Assembly (NCBI GenBank): GCA_002291845.1
Contig: DBAU01000025.1
Span: 1 to 14,388 of the forward strand
Length of the DNA stretch: 14,388 nucleotides
Reading direction: 5' to 3'
DNA from: Alphaproteobacteria bacterium UBA1002
Lineage (GTDB): Bacteria > Pseudomonadota > Alphaproteobacteria > Rickettsiales > UBA998
The first letter of the stretch is position 1, and each line of letters opens with the position of its first letter. The notes below the pieces were generated by a model, which made no database searches, had not been told where the DNA came from, and was given only the letters and a program-made list of their open reading frames with translations. Of this stretch, positions 1-6,704 are shown in pieces. The position numbers and the translations under genes were made by a program.

Positions 1-264
1 GGTGAGCAAGATACGGTGCGACCGTCTTCAACGTTGTTGATGGAGTCCATGGATTTTCGTGAACGCCTTATGGAGGCCACGTCGCCAGAGGCCATCAACG
101 CATTGCGGCAGGAAGCCTGCCAAGCACTGGATGCTACACGCGCGGCCTTTGTTTTGCACTATCATGCACGCCAATTTACAGATGCGGCACACCATGCCAT
201 TCGTTGGCGATTCCTGGAAAAATTACTGGAAGAAATACGTGTGCAAAGCAACCGCTTGCTGTAA
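1..264 (+). CDS. hscB: HscB co-chaperone, C-terminal part (5' end outside window)
   Basis: The reading frame is open from base 1 and ends at TAA 262-264, giving 87 residues that match the C-terminal helical domain of HscB (Hsc20). This is the part of the J-protein that binds the scaffold IscU and delivers it to HscA. Visible family features are the LLMESMDFRERL segment near the start and the RWRFLEKLLEEI helix near the end, both typical of the three-helix HscB C-terminal domain. The J domain with its HPD motif lies upstream and is not visible. An internal GTG at position 16 is not a real start, because the homology runs through it. hscA follows after 36 bases, the usual hscB-hscA order of ISC operons. 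The product would act in the cytosol in iron-sulfur cluster transfer. Confidence 0.88.
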   Translation, partial: GEQDTVRPSSTLLMESMDFRERLMEATSPEAINALRQEACQALDATRAAFVLHYHARQFTDAAHHAIRWRFLEKLLEEIRVQSNRLL

Positions 265-285
265 AGCATGCGAACATAAATGGAC

Positions 286-291
286 GAAGGA
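286..291 (+). promoter_or_regulatory. Ribosome binding site that decides the hscA start
   Basis: GAAGGA lies 9 bases upstream of the ATG at 301. The earlier in-frame ATG at 280 has no purine-rich Shine-Dalgarno sequence before it, and this RBS would lie inside its coding sequence. This favours 301 as the true start. Confidence 0.6.
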
Positions 292-300
292 TTAACTGCC

Positions 301-2094
301 ATGCTGCTGCAAATTCATGAGCCTGGACAAACCCCGGACCCCCATGACCATGGTGCAGCAGTGGGGATTGATCTGGGCACCACGCATTCGGTCATCGCCG
401 TGTGGCGTGATGGTGCGCCCATCGCCGTAGAAGATTCGCAGGGGTACTCAGTTATTCCCTCAGTTGTTGCGTACACAGGGAAGAATGCCATTGTTGGGCA
501 TGGGGCGCTTTACCAGCAACAGCAAGGGGATATGCAGGCTGTGGCCTCAGTCAAACGGCTGATGGGACGCGCTTCACATGAGGTGGCGCAGGTTGCCCCA
601 TCGCTTTTGCCATTGTTGCAAGGCGGTAATGATACGATCCCGCGCTTGCGACTGGGGGACCGTGCGCGTACACCGATGGAAATTTCTGCGGATATACTGC
701 GTCATCTGAAACGCATGGGTGAAGAGGCGCTGGGGCGACCCGTCACGCGTGCCGTGATTACGGTACCAGCCTACTTTGATGATACAGCGCGTCTTGCCAC
801 CAAGGATGCGGCGCGTTTGGCGGGGTTAGAGGTGTTGCGGCTTATCAATGAGCCCACGGCGGCAGCGGTTGCTTATGGTCTGGATGAAGGCCGTGAAGGT
901 GTTTACGCCATTTATGATCTGGGCGGTGGGACGTTTGATATCTCACTACTCAATCTCGAAAAGGGCGTTTTTCAGGTATTGGCCACCGCGGGGGATACAG
1001 CGCTGGGGGGTGATGATATTGATCGCGCGGTAGCCAAAGCGCTTTCCTCGGCCGCGGAGCCGACCGCGATGCAGCTGGCGTTTGCCCGGCAGATAAAAGA
1101 AACTCTGAGCACGCAAGAAAGCACGGGTGAAATGACCCGTGCAGAGCTTGCGGCTCTAGCAAAGCCGCTGATTGATCGAACCCTGACTATCTGCCAGCAG
1201 GCACTGGACGATGCCGGTCTCGACACCTCGCAGTTGCATGGTGTGGTGCTGGTGGGAGGCTCGACCCGCATGCCGGCCGTACGTGAGGCCGTGGCGGCTT
1301 TTTTTAAGCAAACGCCGAAAGCGGATATCGATCCTGATCGCGTGGTGGCTTATGGCGCGGCGGTGCAGGCGCATCAGTTGACGGAGGGCGGTGATAATCT
1401 TTTGCTCGATGTTCTGCCTCTTTCTCTGGGGCTCGAAACCATGGGCGATCTGGTGGAAAAATTATTGCATCGCAATACGCCTATCCCGGCCATGGTGGCG
1501 CAGGAATTTACCACCTATCAGGATGGTCAGACCGGCATGATGATTCATGTGGTGCAAGGTGAGCGTGAGTTGGCAAGCCAGTGTCGCTCGCTGGCGCGTT
1601 TTGACCTGACAGGCATTCCTCCGATGTCGGCGGGCTCTGCACGTATTCGCGTAACCTTTCAGGTGGATGCCGATGGGTTGCTGACGGTTGCCGCCGAGGA
1701 AGCGATCACAGGAGTGCGGCAGGAAGTGGCAGTGAAGCCTTCGTACGGATTGCCGATTGAGGATGTTGAACGCATGATTCTGGATAGTTTCGAGCATGCG
1801 CGCAGCGATATCACGCAGCGATTGCTGATTGAAGCGAGGGTGGAAGCGGCACGTCTTGCCGAAGACCTACGCAGTGCGCTGTCCGCTGATGGGGCGCTGC
1901 TGACAGCACAGGAACGCGCGCCGTTGGAACGCGCGCTAGTGGCGCTTGATGAAGCCTGCCAAGGCGATGACCGTGATTTGATTGATGGCACGGTCATGCA
2001 TGTAAAACACGTGAGTGCATCCTTCGCGCAGAAACGAATGGACAGGGCAATCGGCCTCGCCCTAAAAGGAGCACGCATTGAAAATATAGGCTAA
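301..2094 (+). CDS. hscA: HscA, Hsp70-type chaperone for Fe-S cluster assembly
   Basis: HscA is the specialised Hsp70 that, with HscB, uses ATP to release Fe-S clusters from the scaffold IscU to target proteins in the cytosol. From the ATG at 301 the product is 597 residues (E. coli HscA is 616). The actin-like ATPase domain shows the phosphate-1 motif GIDLGTTHS at 22-30, INEPTAAAVAYG near 182, the phosphate-2 motif YDLGGGTFD at 205-213 and the adenosine motif LVGGSTR at 317-323. The substrate-binding domain begins near residue 365 with PLSLGLETMG and continues with EFTTYQDGQTGMMIHVVQGE and FQVDADGLL, which are closer to HscA than to DnaK. The stretch after the GGDD loop (near residue 240) looks about 20 residues shorter than in E. 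coli HscA, which accounts for the reduced length. The position between hscB and fdx confirms HscA over DnaK. An ATG at 280 would add 7 residues but lacks an RBS. Confidence 0.95.
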   Translation: MLLQIHEPGQTPDPHDHGAAVGIDLGTTHSVIAVWRDGAPIAVEDSQGYSVIPSVVAYTGKNAIVGHGALYQQQQGDMQAVASVKRLMGRASHEVAQVAPSLLPLLQGGNDTIPRLRLGDRARTPMEISADILRHLKRMGEEALGRPVTRAVITVPAYFDDTARLATKDAARLAGLEVLRLINEPTAAAVAYGLDEGREGVYAIYDLGGGTFDISLLNLEKGVFQVLATAGDTALGGDDIDRAVAKALSSAAEPTAMQLAFARQIKETLSTQESTGEMTRAELAALAKPLIDRTLTICQQALDDAGLDTSQLHGVVLVGGSTRMPAVREAVAAFFKQTPKADIDPDRVVAYGAAVQAHQLTEGGDNLLLDVLPLSLGLETMGDLVEKLLHRNTPIPAMVAQEFTTYQDGQTGMMIHVVQGERELASQCRSLARFDLTGIPPMSAGSARIRVTFQVDADGLLTVAAEEAITGVRQEVAVKPSYGLPIEDVERMILDSFEHARSDITQRLLIEARVEAARLAEDLRSALSADGALLTAQERAPLERALVALDEACQGDDRDLIDGTVMHVKHVSASFAQKRMDRAIGLALKGARIENIG

Positions 2095-2141
2095 TTTTAA
2101 TACTGCCCTGTGAAGGGTCAGCTAAACACTAAGGAGTAACT

Positions 2142-2480
2142 ATGCCCAAAATGACCTTTATACTGGCCGATGGCCGTGAGCACGTTGTGGACGCACCCAA
2201 CGGCATTTCTGTACTTGAGATTGCCCATAAAAATGAGATTCCGCTGGAAGGAGCGTGCGAAGGGTCGCTGGCGTGTTCTACCTGCCATGTCATCGTAGAC
2301 CCACAGTATTTTGATATGTTGAAAGAAGCCACGGAAGATGAGGAGGATATGCTTGACCTCGCATTTGGGCTTACCCATACTTCGCGTCTTGGATGCCAAA
2401 TCATCATGAGTGATGCGCTGGATGGGCTAAAGGTTTCGCTGCCTTCTGCGACACGTAACATGATGGTAGACAAACAGTAA
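2142..2480 (+). CDS. fdx: ISC-type 2Fe-2S ferredoxin
   Basis: This is a 112-residue ferredoxin of the adrenodoxin/ISC Fdx family. It carries electrons for Fe-S cluster synthesis on the IscU/IscS complex. The four cluster ligands are Cys39, Cys45, Cys48 (CEGSLACSTC, the C-x5-C-x2-C pattern) and Cys85 (LGCQI). The acidic helix EATEDEEDML at 62-71 is the usual partner-docking surface of this family. A strong AAGGAG (2131-2136) sits 5 bases before the ATG. It follows hscA by 47 bases and completes the conserved hscB-hscA-fdx order. No iscX-like gene follows, unlike in E. coli; the next gene encodes a large membrane-anchored protein. The product should be cytosolic. Confidence 0.95.
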   Translation: MPKMTFILADGREHVVDAPNGISVLEIAHKNEIPLEGACEGSLACSTCHVIVDPQYFDMLKEATEDEEDMLDLAFGLTHTSRLGCQIIMSDALDGLKVSLPSATRNMMVDKQ

Positions 2481-2507
2481 CGCTGACCGACCCAAACGAG
2501 GAACACT

Positions 2508-4004
2508 ATGGTTGACTCTTCCGCTGCCCCCACTGAATCACGTCTGAAGCGTCGGGCTGTTGGAAGTGGCGCTGCGCTGTTCATTTCCGTTGTGGTCGTG
2601 ATGGCGCTCATTGGCTTCTTCGCGTCTCATTCAGGGATTGATAAGGCTTTGGCAGAAAAGCGCCTTACGGAGTGGATCAACGCAGCTTCTGATTTGGCCG
2701 AAGAGCAGGGTTACACGCTTAGCCTTACGTATGATGCCATTGAGATTGAGGGTAGTTTCTTCTCGAAGAAGGCAGCTGTAAGGAATGTGGTGCTCTCCTC
2801 TGTCCCGAAGGAAGGTGCCGCTGGAGATCAGGCACGTAGCCTCACCACCGGCGTTGTATACCTTGATCCAGATTTGCTGGGGGGTGGTTTGAGTGTGATC
2901 CTCACGGAGCCGTTGTTGTATGCAGCCCCTGAAGGCCGCACGCGCATGGTGGCGGGTGAGCCTATTGAAATGGTGGTAGAGGACTACCAAAACGAGAGCG
3001 GTAGCGGGATTGCCTATACGCTGCTGACCCCGCCTCATCTTTCTATAGAGCGTCTGGGACGGCAGTCGGATGCAGTCATATCATCCACAGACATTGGATT
3101 TGGCCCTGAATCGAAGGTCTATGGCATGATCGATCGTGCCAAAGGCACGTATACGCAGGAAGCACAGCTGACCGCCATAGCCCTTAAGCGAAATGATCGC
3201 ATGTTGTCTATTCAGCAGTTGCAAAGCGTGATGGAAAGCGCCAATGCAAACGGTGCCTTGCTTTCCCATTATGAGGTGACACTAACAGGTCTCTCGAGCA
3301 ATGGGCCGCTTGAGGCTTTGGGATTAATGAACGCCAAGATAGATATCGAGTTTGAAGAGCCGGTACTGGTTAATGGCGAGCCGCTTAACCTTTCGCTCGG
3401 ACGCGATCGTCAAATCTCGCTAGAAACTCTGGTTGTGGAGTCGCCCACGGCTCGCTTTAACGCAACCGCCAGCCTCCGTCAGGTGCCCAACGAGCTAATG
3501 CCTTTTGGCACAGCCACGGTGCAGATTGATCAGGGTTCTCAGCTAATGGCCGTATTAGAAAAAACCGGATATTTAAAAAATATTCCTCCCGCGGTCGTTA
3601 CCGCGCTACTTTCCCGGATCGCGCCTGATTGGGAAGGCGGTGATGCCATGCTTACCATTCCACTGAAACGTGATCCAAATGGCCCCTTTTATATTGGTCA
3701 GCTGACCTTCGAAGAAATGACGGCCATTCTGCTTTCACAATTGCTAAAGCAGTCCCTGCCAGATTTAACAATACCCACCCCCGCCACGGAAGGGACAGCT
3801 CCGGCCACCACGCCAGAACCCGCGTTGTCTTCTCCTGCGCCCGCGCATGATCCGGAGCCGACACCAGCTTCAGGAAAACAAGCGGCAGACGGTGATGCTC
3901 CGGCTGCTAAACCCAGTCCAACCGAAGCGTCGGCGGCTGAGGGTAACATAAAAGACCCGGAAATACCTGCTGCAGTGAAGCCAGATGCTTCAAAAGCACC
4001 ATAA
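2508..4004 (+). CDS. Unrecognised membrane-anchored, probably periplasmic protein with Pro/Ala-rich tail
   Basis: I do not recognise this 498-residue protein with confidence. A basic SRLKRR segment (11-16) precedes one hydrophobic helix at about 21-40, which suggests an N-terminal anchor with the rest in the periplasm. Residues 45-415 alternate hydrophobic and polar residues as in a beta-rich fold. Elements such as GYTLSLTYDAIEIEG near 68-82 and LTIPLKRDPNGPFYIGQLTF near 382-401 recall, loosely, alphaproteobacterial DUF2125 or YdgA/DUF945-type envelope proteins; this family link is inference only. Residues 420-498 are a low-complexity tail rich in Pro, Ala, Glu and Thr, probably disordered. 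No cysteines or catalytic motif stand out. The start is supported by GAGGAA (2498-2503) before the ATG. It lies 27 bases after fdx and 13 bases before the M3 peptidase, so it is probably in the same transcript, although nothing in it suggests an Fe-S role. Confidence 0.8.
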   Translation: MVDSSAAPTESRLKRRAVGSGAALFISVVVVMALIGFFASHSGIDKALAEKRLTEWINAASDLAEEQGYTLSLTYDAIEIEGSFFSKKAAVRNVVLSSVPKEGAAGDQARSLTTGVVYLDPDLLGGGLSVILTEPLLYAAPEGRTRMVAGEPIEMVVEDYQNESGSGIAYTLLTPPHLSIERLGRQSDAVISSTDIGFGPESKVYGMIDRAKGTYTQEAQLTAIALKRNDRMLSIQQLQSVMESANANGALLSHYEVTLTGLSSNGPLEALGLMNAKIDIEFEEPVLVNGEPLNLSLGRDRQISLETLVVESPTARFNATASLRQVPNELMPFGTATVQIDQGSQLMAVLEKTGYLKNIPPAVVTALLSRIAPDWEGGDAMLTIPLKRDPNGPFYIGQLTFEEMTAILLSQLLKQSLPDLTIPTPATEGTAPATTPEPALSSPAPAHDPEPTPASGKQAADGDAPAAKPSPTEASAAEGNIKDPEIPAAVKPDASKAP

Positions 4005-4017
4005 ATGAGGCAAGGGC

Positions 4018-5799
4018 ATGGCTAAACATCTTCCGGCATGGGACTTAGGTGATCTCTATGCCAGCATCGATGATCCGCGCGTGGCAAAAGATCTGGCAAA
4101 AGCTCGCACGCTTGCCCTCGATTTTGAGAAAAAATACAAAGGCAAAGTGAAGTCGCTCACGGCGATCGATCTGGGTAAAGCCATTGCGGCGTTTGAAAAA
4201 CATAGCGATCTAATGGGGCGCCTTGGCAGCTACGCGCAGCTAGCCTATGCCGCGAACATGATGGATCCGGCCATTGCACAATTTTACCAAAATACCAGTG
4301 AGGCGTTGACGGATATATCCTCGCATACACTGTTTTTCTCTCTGGAGCTTAACAAGCTCAACGAAAAAACATTGCAGGAAATGCGACAGGCATCAAAAGA
4401 ACTGGCGCATTACTGGCCGTGGATCCGTGAGGTACGTGCCTATCGTAAGTTCCAGCTTTCTGATGAGCTAGAGCAGATGCTCCACGATAAGTATGTCACC
4501 GGTCGCAGCGCCTGGTCACGCTTGTTTGATGAGACTATTGCGAAATTGGAATTCCCTTATGCGGGCAAACGGCTGACTTCGGCGGAAGTCATGCATTTGC
4601 TTTCATCGCCCAAGGCCGAGGTTCGTAAAACCGCAGCGAAAACAATCGGCAAGGTATTTGGTCAACATGCCCATATCTTTGCGTTGATTACGAATACGCT
4701 GGCAAAAGATAAAGATATTGAAGATCGTTGGCGTGGCTTTGCCCAACCTATCTCTTCGCGCAATGTTAGCAATCAGGTTGAGGATAAGGTGGTTGAATCG
4801 CTGATTTCCACCGTGCAGAAGAACTATCCACGACTCTCCCACCGATATTATGCCCTTAAAGCATCCTGGTTTGGACAAAAAAAACTGGATTATTGGGACC
4901 GAAATGCTCCCCTGCCTGGTAAAGATGAGAAATCGTACAGCTGGGATGATGCACGCACGATTGTGCTTGAATCGTACGCCGCATTCTCCCCAGAGTTGGC
5001 AAAAATCGGACGTCAGTTTTTTGATAAGAACTGGATCGATGTGCCGGTGCGTCCGGGGAAAAGCCCCGGTGCGTTTGCCCATCCAACGGTCCCGTCAGCT
5101 CACCCTTACCTGCTGTTGAATTTTCAGGGTAAAACGCGTGATGTAATGACATTGGCCCACGAGCTGGGCCATGGTGTGCATCAAGTGCTCTCTGCTGAGC
5201 AGGGCGCGTTGATGGCAGATACGCCGTTGACACTGGCTGAGACGGCCTCGGTATTTGGTGAACAGCTGGTTTTTCAGGAAATCCTTCGCCGTGAAACCAA
5301 GCAGGCGCGTCGCAGAGTGCTGATTGCATCCAAGGTGGAAGACATGCTGAACACCGTGGTGCGTCAGATCGCGTTCTGTGAATTTGAACGCCGCCTGCAT
5401 GACGAGCGCAAGCACGGTGAGCTGACGGTTGAGCGTATTGGTGAGCTGTGGATGTCCGTACAGAAAGAAAGCTTAGGTCCTTCCCTGAAGTTTGCACCGG
5501 AATATGCCCATTACTGGACCTACATCCCGCATTTTATCCATTCGCCATTTTACGTATACGCATATGCATTCGGTGATTGTTTGGTGAATTCCTTGTATGG
5601 ACTTTACCAGAAAGAGGCCGCCGCCGATAAAGCCAAAGCCTTTGAGCGTAAATACATTGAAATGCTCCGTGCTGGTGGAACACTGCGGCATAAAGAGCTG
5701 CTCTCTCCGTTCGGTATTGATATTTCGAAGGCAGCATTCTGGCAGGAGGGCCTTGATATTATTGCCGGCTACATCGATCAGCTGGAAGCAATCAGTTAA
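4018..5799 (+). CDS. pepF: M3-family oligoendopeptidase (PepF-like zinc metallopeptidase)
   Basis: This 593-residue protein is a zinc metallopeptidase of the M3 family (oligoendopeptidase F group), which cuts short peptides in the cytosol. The zinc-binding motif HELGH is at 381-385 inside LAHELGHGVHQ, with His381 and His385 as ligands and Glu382 as catalytic base. The third ligand is probably Glu408 in LAETASVFGE. The C-terminal HFIHSPFYVYAYAFG at 505-519 holds the conserved His/Tyr residues that line the M3 substrate site. The N-terminal half (about 1-190) is the helical lid domain usual for PepF. Length fits the family, and there is no signal peptide. GAGG at 4007-4010 is the likely RBS. 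The gene begins 13 bases after the preceding stop, suggesting translational coupling. The symbol pepF reflects family membership; substrate preference cannot be read from the sequence. Confidence 0.92.
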   Translation: MAKHLPAWDLGDLYASIDDPRVAKDLAKARTLALDFEKKYKGKVKSLTAIDLGKAIAAFEKHSDLMGRLGSYAQLAYAANMMDPAIAQFYQNTSEALTDISSHTLFFSLELNKLNEKTLQEMRQASKELAHYWPWIREVRAYRKFQLSDELEQMLHDKYVTGRSAWSRLFDETIAKLEFPYAGKRLTSAEVMHLLSSPKAEVRKTAAKTIGKVFGQHAHIFALITNTLAKDKDIEDRWRGFAQPISSRNVSNQVEDKVVESLISTVQKNYPRLSHRYYALKASWFGQKKLDYWDRNAPLPGKDEKSYSWDDARTIVLESYAAFSPELAKIGRQFFDKNWIDVPVRPGKSPGAFAHPTVPSAHPYLLLNFQGKTRDVMTLAHELGHGVHQVLSAEQGALMADTPLTLAETASVFGEQLVFQEILRRETKQARRRVLIASKVEDMLNTVVRQIAFCEFERRLHDERKHGELTVERIGELWMSVQKESLGPSLKFAPEYAHYWTYIPHFIHSPFYVYAYAFGDCLVNSLYGLYQKEAAADKAKAFERKYIEMLRAGGTLRHKELLSPFGIDISKAAFWQEGLDIIAGYIDQLEAIS

Positions 5800-5869
5800 G
5801 TGTCTTGGTTGCTGGCTTCGTTGAGCGTCGGTCTCTGCGGGAATGTAAGTAGGGTTTGCTCAGGGCTCT

Positions 5870-6616
5870 ATGCATTGGGAAGATGAAGGCCTGATTCTGG
5901 CAGTTGGCAAATACTCAGAAACCGCTGCTATTGTAACGCTTTTTTCGCGTCAGCATGGTTTGGTGCGCTCCATTGCCCATGGTGGGATGGGGCGGCGTCA
6001 GCGTGGTGTCTATCAGCCGGGCAACCTTATTCGTACCCGTTGGTCCGCACGCCTGTCAGAACACATGGGTCATTTGCACGCGGAGTTGCTGATGCCCATT
6101 GCCGCTGGGGCAATGAGTAGCCCTCTGGCGCTTGCCGGGATAGGAGCCGTGAGCAGTTTATTGCAGCTTTCCGTACTGGAGCATGATCCTCATCCGCGCC
6201 TCTATGACCAAGCGCGGCATGTCTTGGAGCATCTGGCGCAAGCGCCGGGGAGGGAATGGCTGGCAGATTATGCGCGTTTTGAGTTATTCCTTCTGCATGA
6301 TGCAGGCTATGGGCTTGATCTGAGCCAGTGCGCCAGTACCGGTGTGCAGGAAGACTTGTGTTATGTATCCCCGAAATCCGGGCGGGCGGTGAGTCAGCAG
6401 GCGGGAGAACCATACCGGGACCGCATGCTTCCGCTACCGTCTTTTTTACATACGGATGAGCGTCCTTTTGATGCCGTCAAACCCGCAGAAATCCTTGACG
6501 CATTACGGATGACGGGCTATTTTCTCGAGCATTGGATGCTAGCGCCGATGGATAAGAAAATGCCGGTTGTCCGGCAGCGGCTTATTGACCTCATCTCGTC
6601 CGTGGCTTTGGTATAA
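5870..6616 (+). CDS. recO: DNA repair protein RecO
   Basis: RecO mediates RecA loading in the RecF(O)R recombination pathway by binding single-stranded DNA and RecR and displacing SSB. The 248-residue product begins MHWEDEGLILAVGKYSET and continues IVTLFSRQHGLVRSIAHGG, the N-terminal OB-fold signature. YQPGNLIRTRW follows at 48-58, and the helical C-terminal domain contains LDLSQCASTG (149-158) and LCYVSPKSGRAVS (163-175). The four-cysteine zinc finger of many RecO proteins is not intact: only Cys154 and Cys164 remain in the region, as is common in alphaproteobacterial RecO. The stop codon (6614-6616) lies inside a TATAAT sequence used here as a candidate parC promoter. A weak promoter for recO itself may exist in the 70-base gap (TTGAGC 5821-5826, 17 bases, TGTAAG 5844-5849), but the match is poor. 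AGGG at 5862-5865 is the probable RBS. Confidence 0.93.
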   Translation: MHWEDEGLILAVGKYSETAAIVTLFSRQHGLVRSIAHGGMGRRQRGVYQPGNLIRTRWSARLSEHMGHLHAELLMPIAAGAMSSPLALAGIGAVSSLLQLSVLEHDPHPRLYDQARHVLEHLAQAPGREWLADYARFELFLLHDAGYGLDLSQCASTGVQEDLCYVSPKSGRAVSQQAGEPYRDRMLPLPSFLHTDERPFDAVKPAEILDALRMTGYFLEHWMLAPMDKKMPVVRQRLIDLISSVALV

Positions 6617-6617
6617 T
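6609..6617 (+). promoter_or_regulatory. Extended -10 promoter element for parC
   Basis: TGGTATAAT fits the extended -10 consensus TGnTATAAT exactly. It overlaps the last codons and the stop of recO. No good -35 stands at 16-18 bases upstream: TTGACC at 6585-6590 is 21 bases away, but extended -10 promoters tolerate this. Transcription would begin near 6623-6625, about 80 bases before the parC ATG. The promoter call is inference from consensus only. Confidence 0.5.
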
Positions 6618-6639
6618 ATACACTGCATATTTCAGCATT

Positions 6640-6648
6640 TGTGGATAA
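6640..6648 (-). promoter_or_regulatory. Perfect DnaA-box 9-mer in the parC leader
   Basis: TGTGGATAA on the plus strand is the exact reverse complement of the strong DnaA box TTATCCACA. It lies between the candidate parC promoter and the parC start, and it overlaps the left arm of the dyad at 6644-6667. A degenerate second copy (TTATCTGCT, 6 of 9, starting at 6663) faces it on the plus strand. A 9-mer can occur by chance in a window this size, so function is unproven. Confidence 0.4.
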
Positions 6649-6667
6649 GATGATGGGTCACCTTATC
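6644..6667. promoter_or_regulatory. Dyad/hairpin in the parC leader
   Basis: GATAAG-a-TGA-TGGG-TCA-c-CTTATC forms a stem of 6 base pairs, one A/C mismatch and 3 base pairs, closed by a TGGG tetraloop. No T-run follows, so it is not an intrinsic terminator. As RNA it would be a leader hairpin roughly 20-45 bases after the predicted start of transcription. As DNA it could be a two-fold operator. Its left arm overlaps the DnaA box. Confidence 0.4.
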
Positions 6668-6694
6668 TGCTCAGGTGTGTGGAATCATAATAAA

Positions 6695-6699
6695 AAGGG
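6695..6699 (+). promoter_or_regulatory. Ribosome binding site that decides the parC start
   Basis: AAGGG, within a run of five A's and three G's, lies 5 bases before the ATG at 6705. An in-frame GTG at 6675 would add ten residues without family similarity and has no convincing RBS at a usual spacing, so 6705 is preferred. Confidence 0.6.
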
Positions 6700-6704
6700 C
6701 AGAG

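Noticed and set aside
280..300. Upstream ATG for hscA at 280
   Set aside because: It lacks an RBS, and the good GAAGGA is placed for the ATG at 301.
2064..2083. Strong SD-like AAAAGGAG inside the hscA 3' end
   Set aside because: The only nearby start (TTG 2078) opens a frame of three codons. The ferredoxin has its own AAGGAG at 2131.
3081..3089. DnaA-box-like 9-mers with 8 of 9 matches at 3081-3089 and 9930-9938
   Set aside because: Both are single near-matches inside coding sequence and are expected by chance.
4856..5497. 213-residue open frame on the minus strand opposite the M3 peptidase gene
   Set aside because: Its composition (rich in Pro, His, Arg, Cys) is that of an antisense shadow, while the plus-strand frame encodes a complete PepF with its zinc motif.
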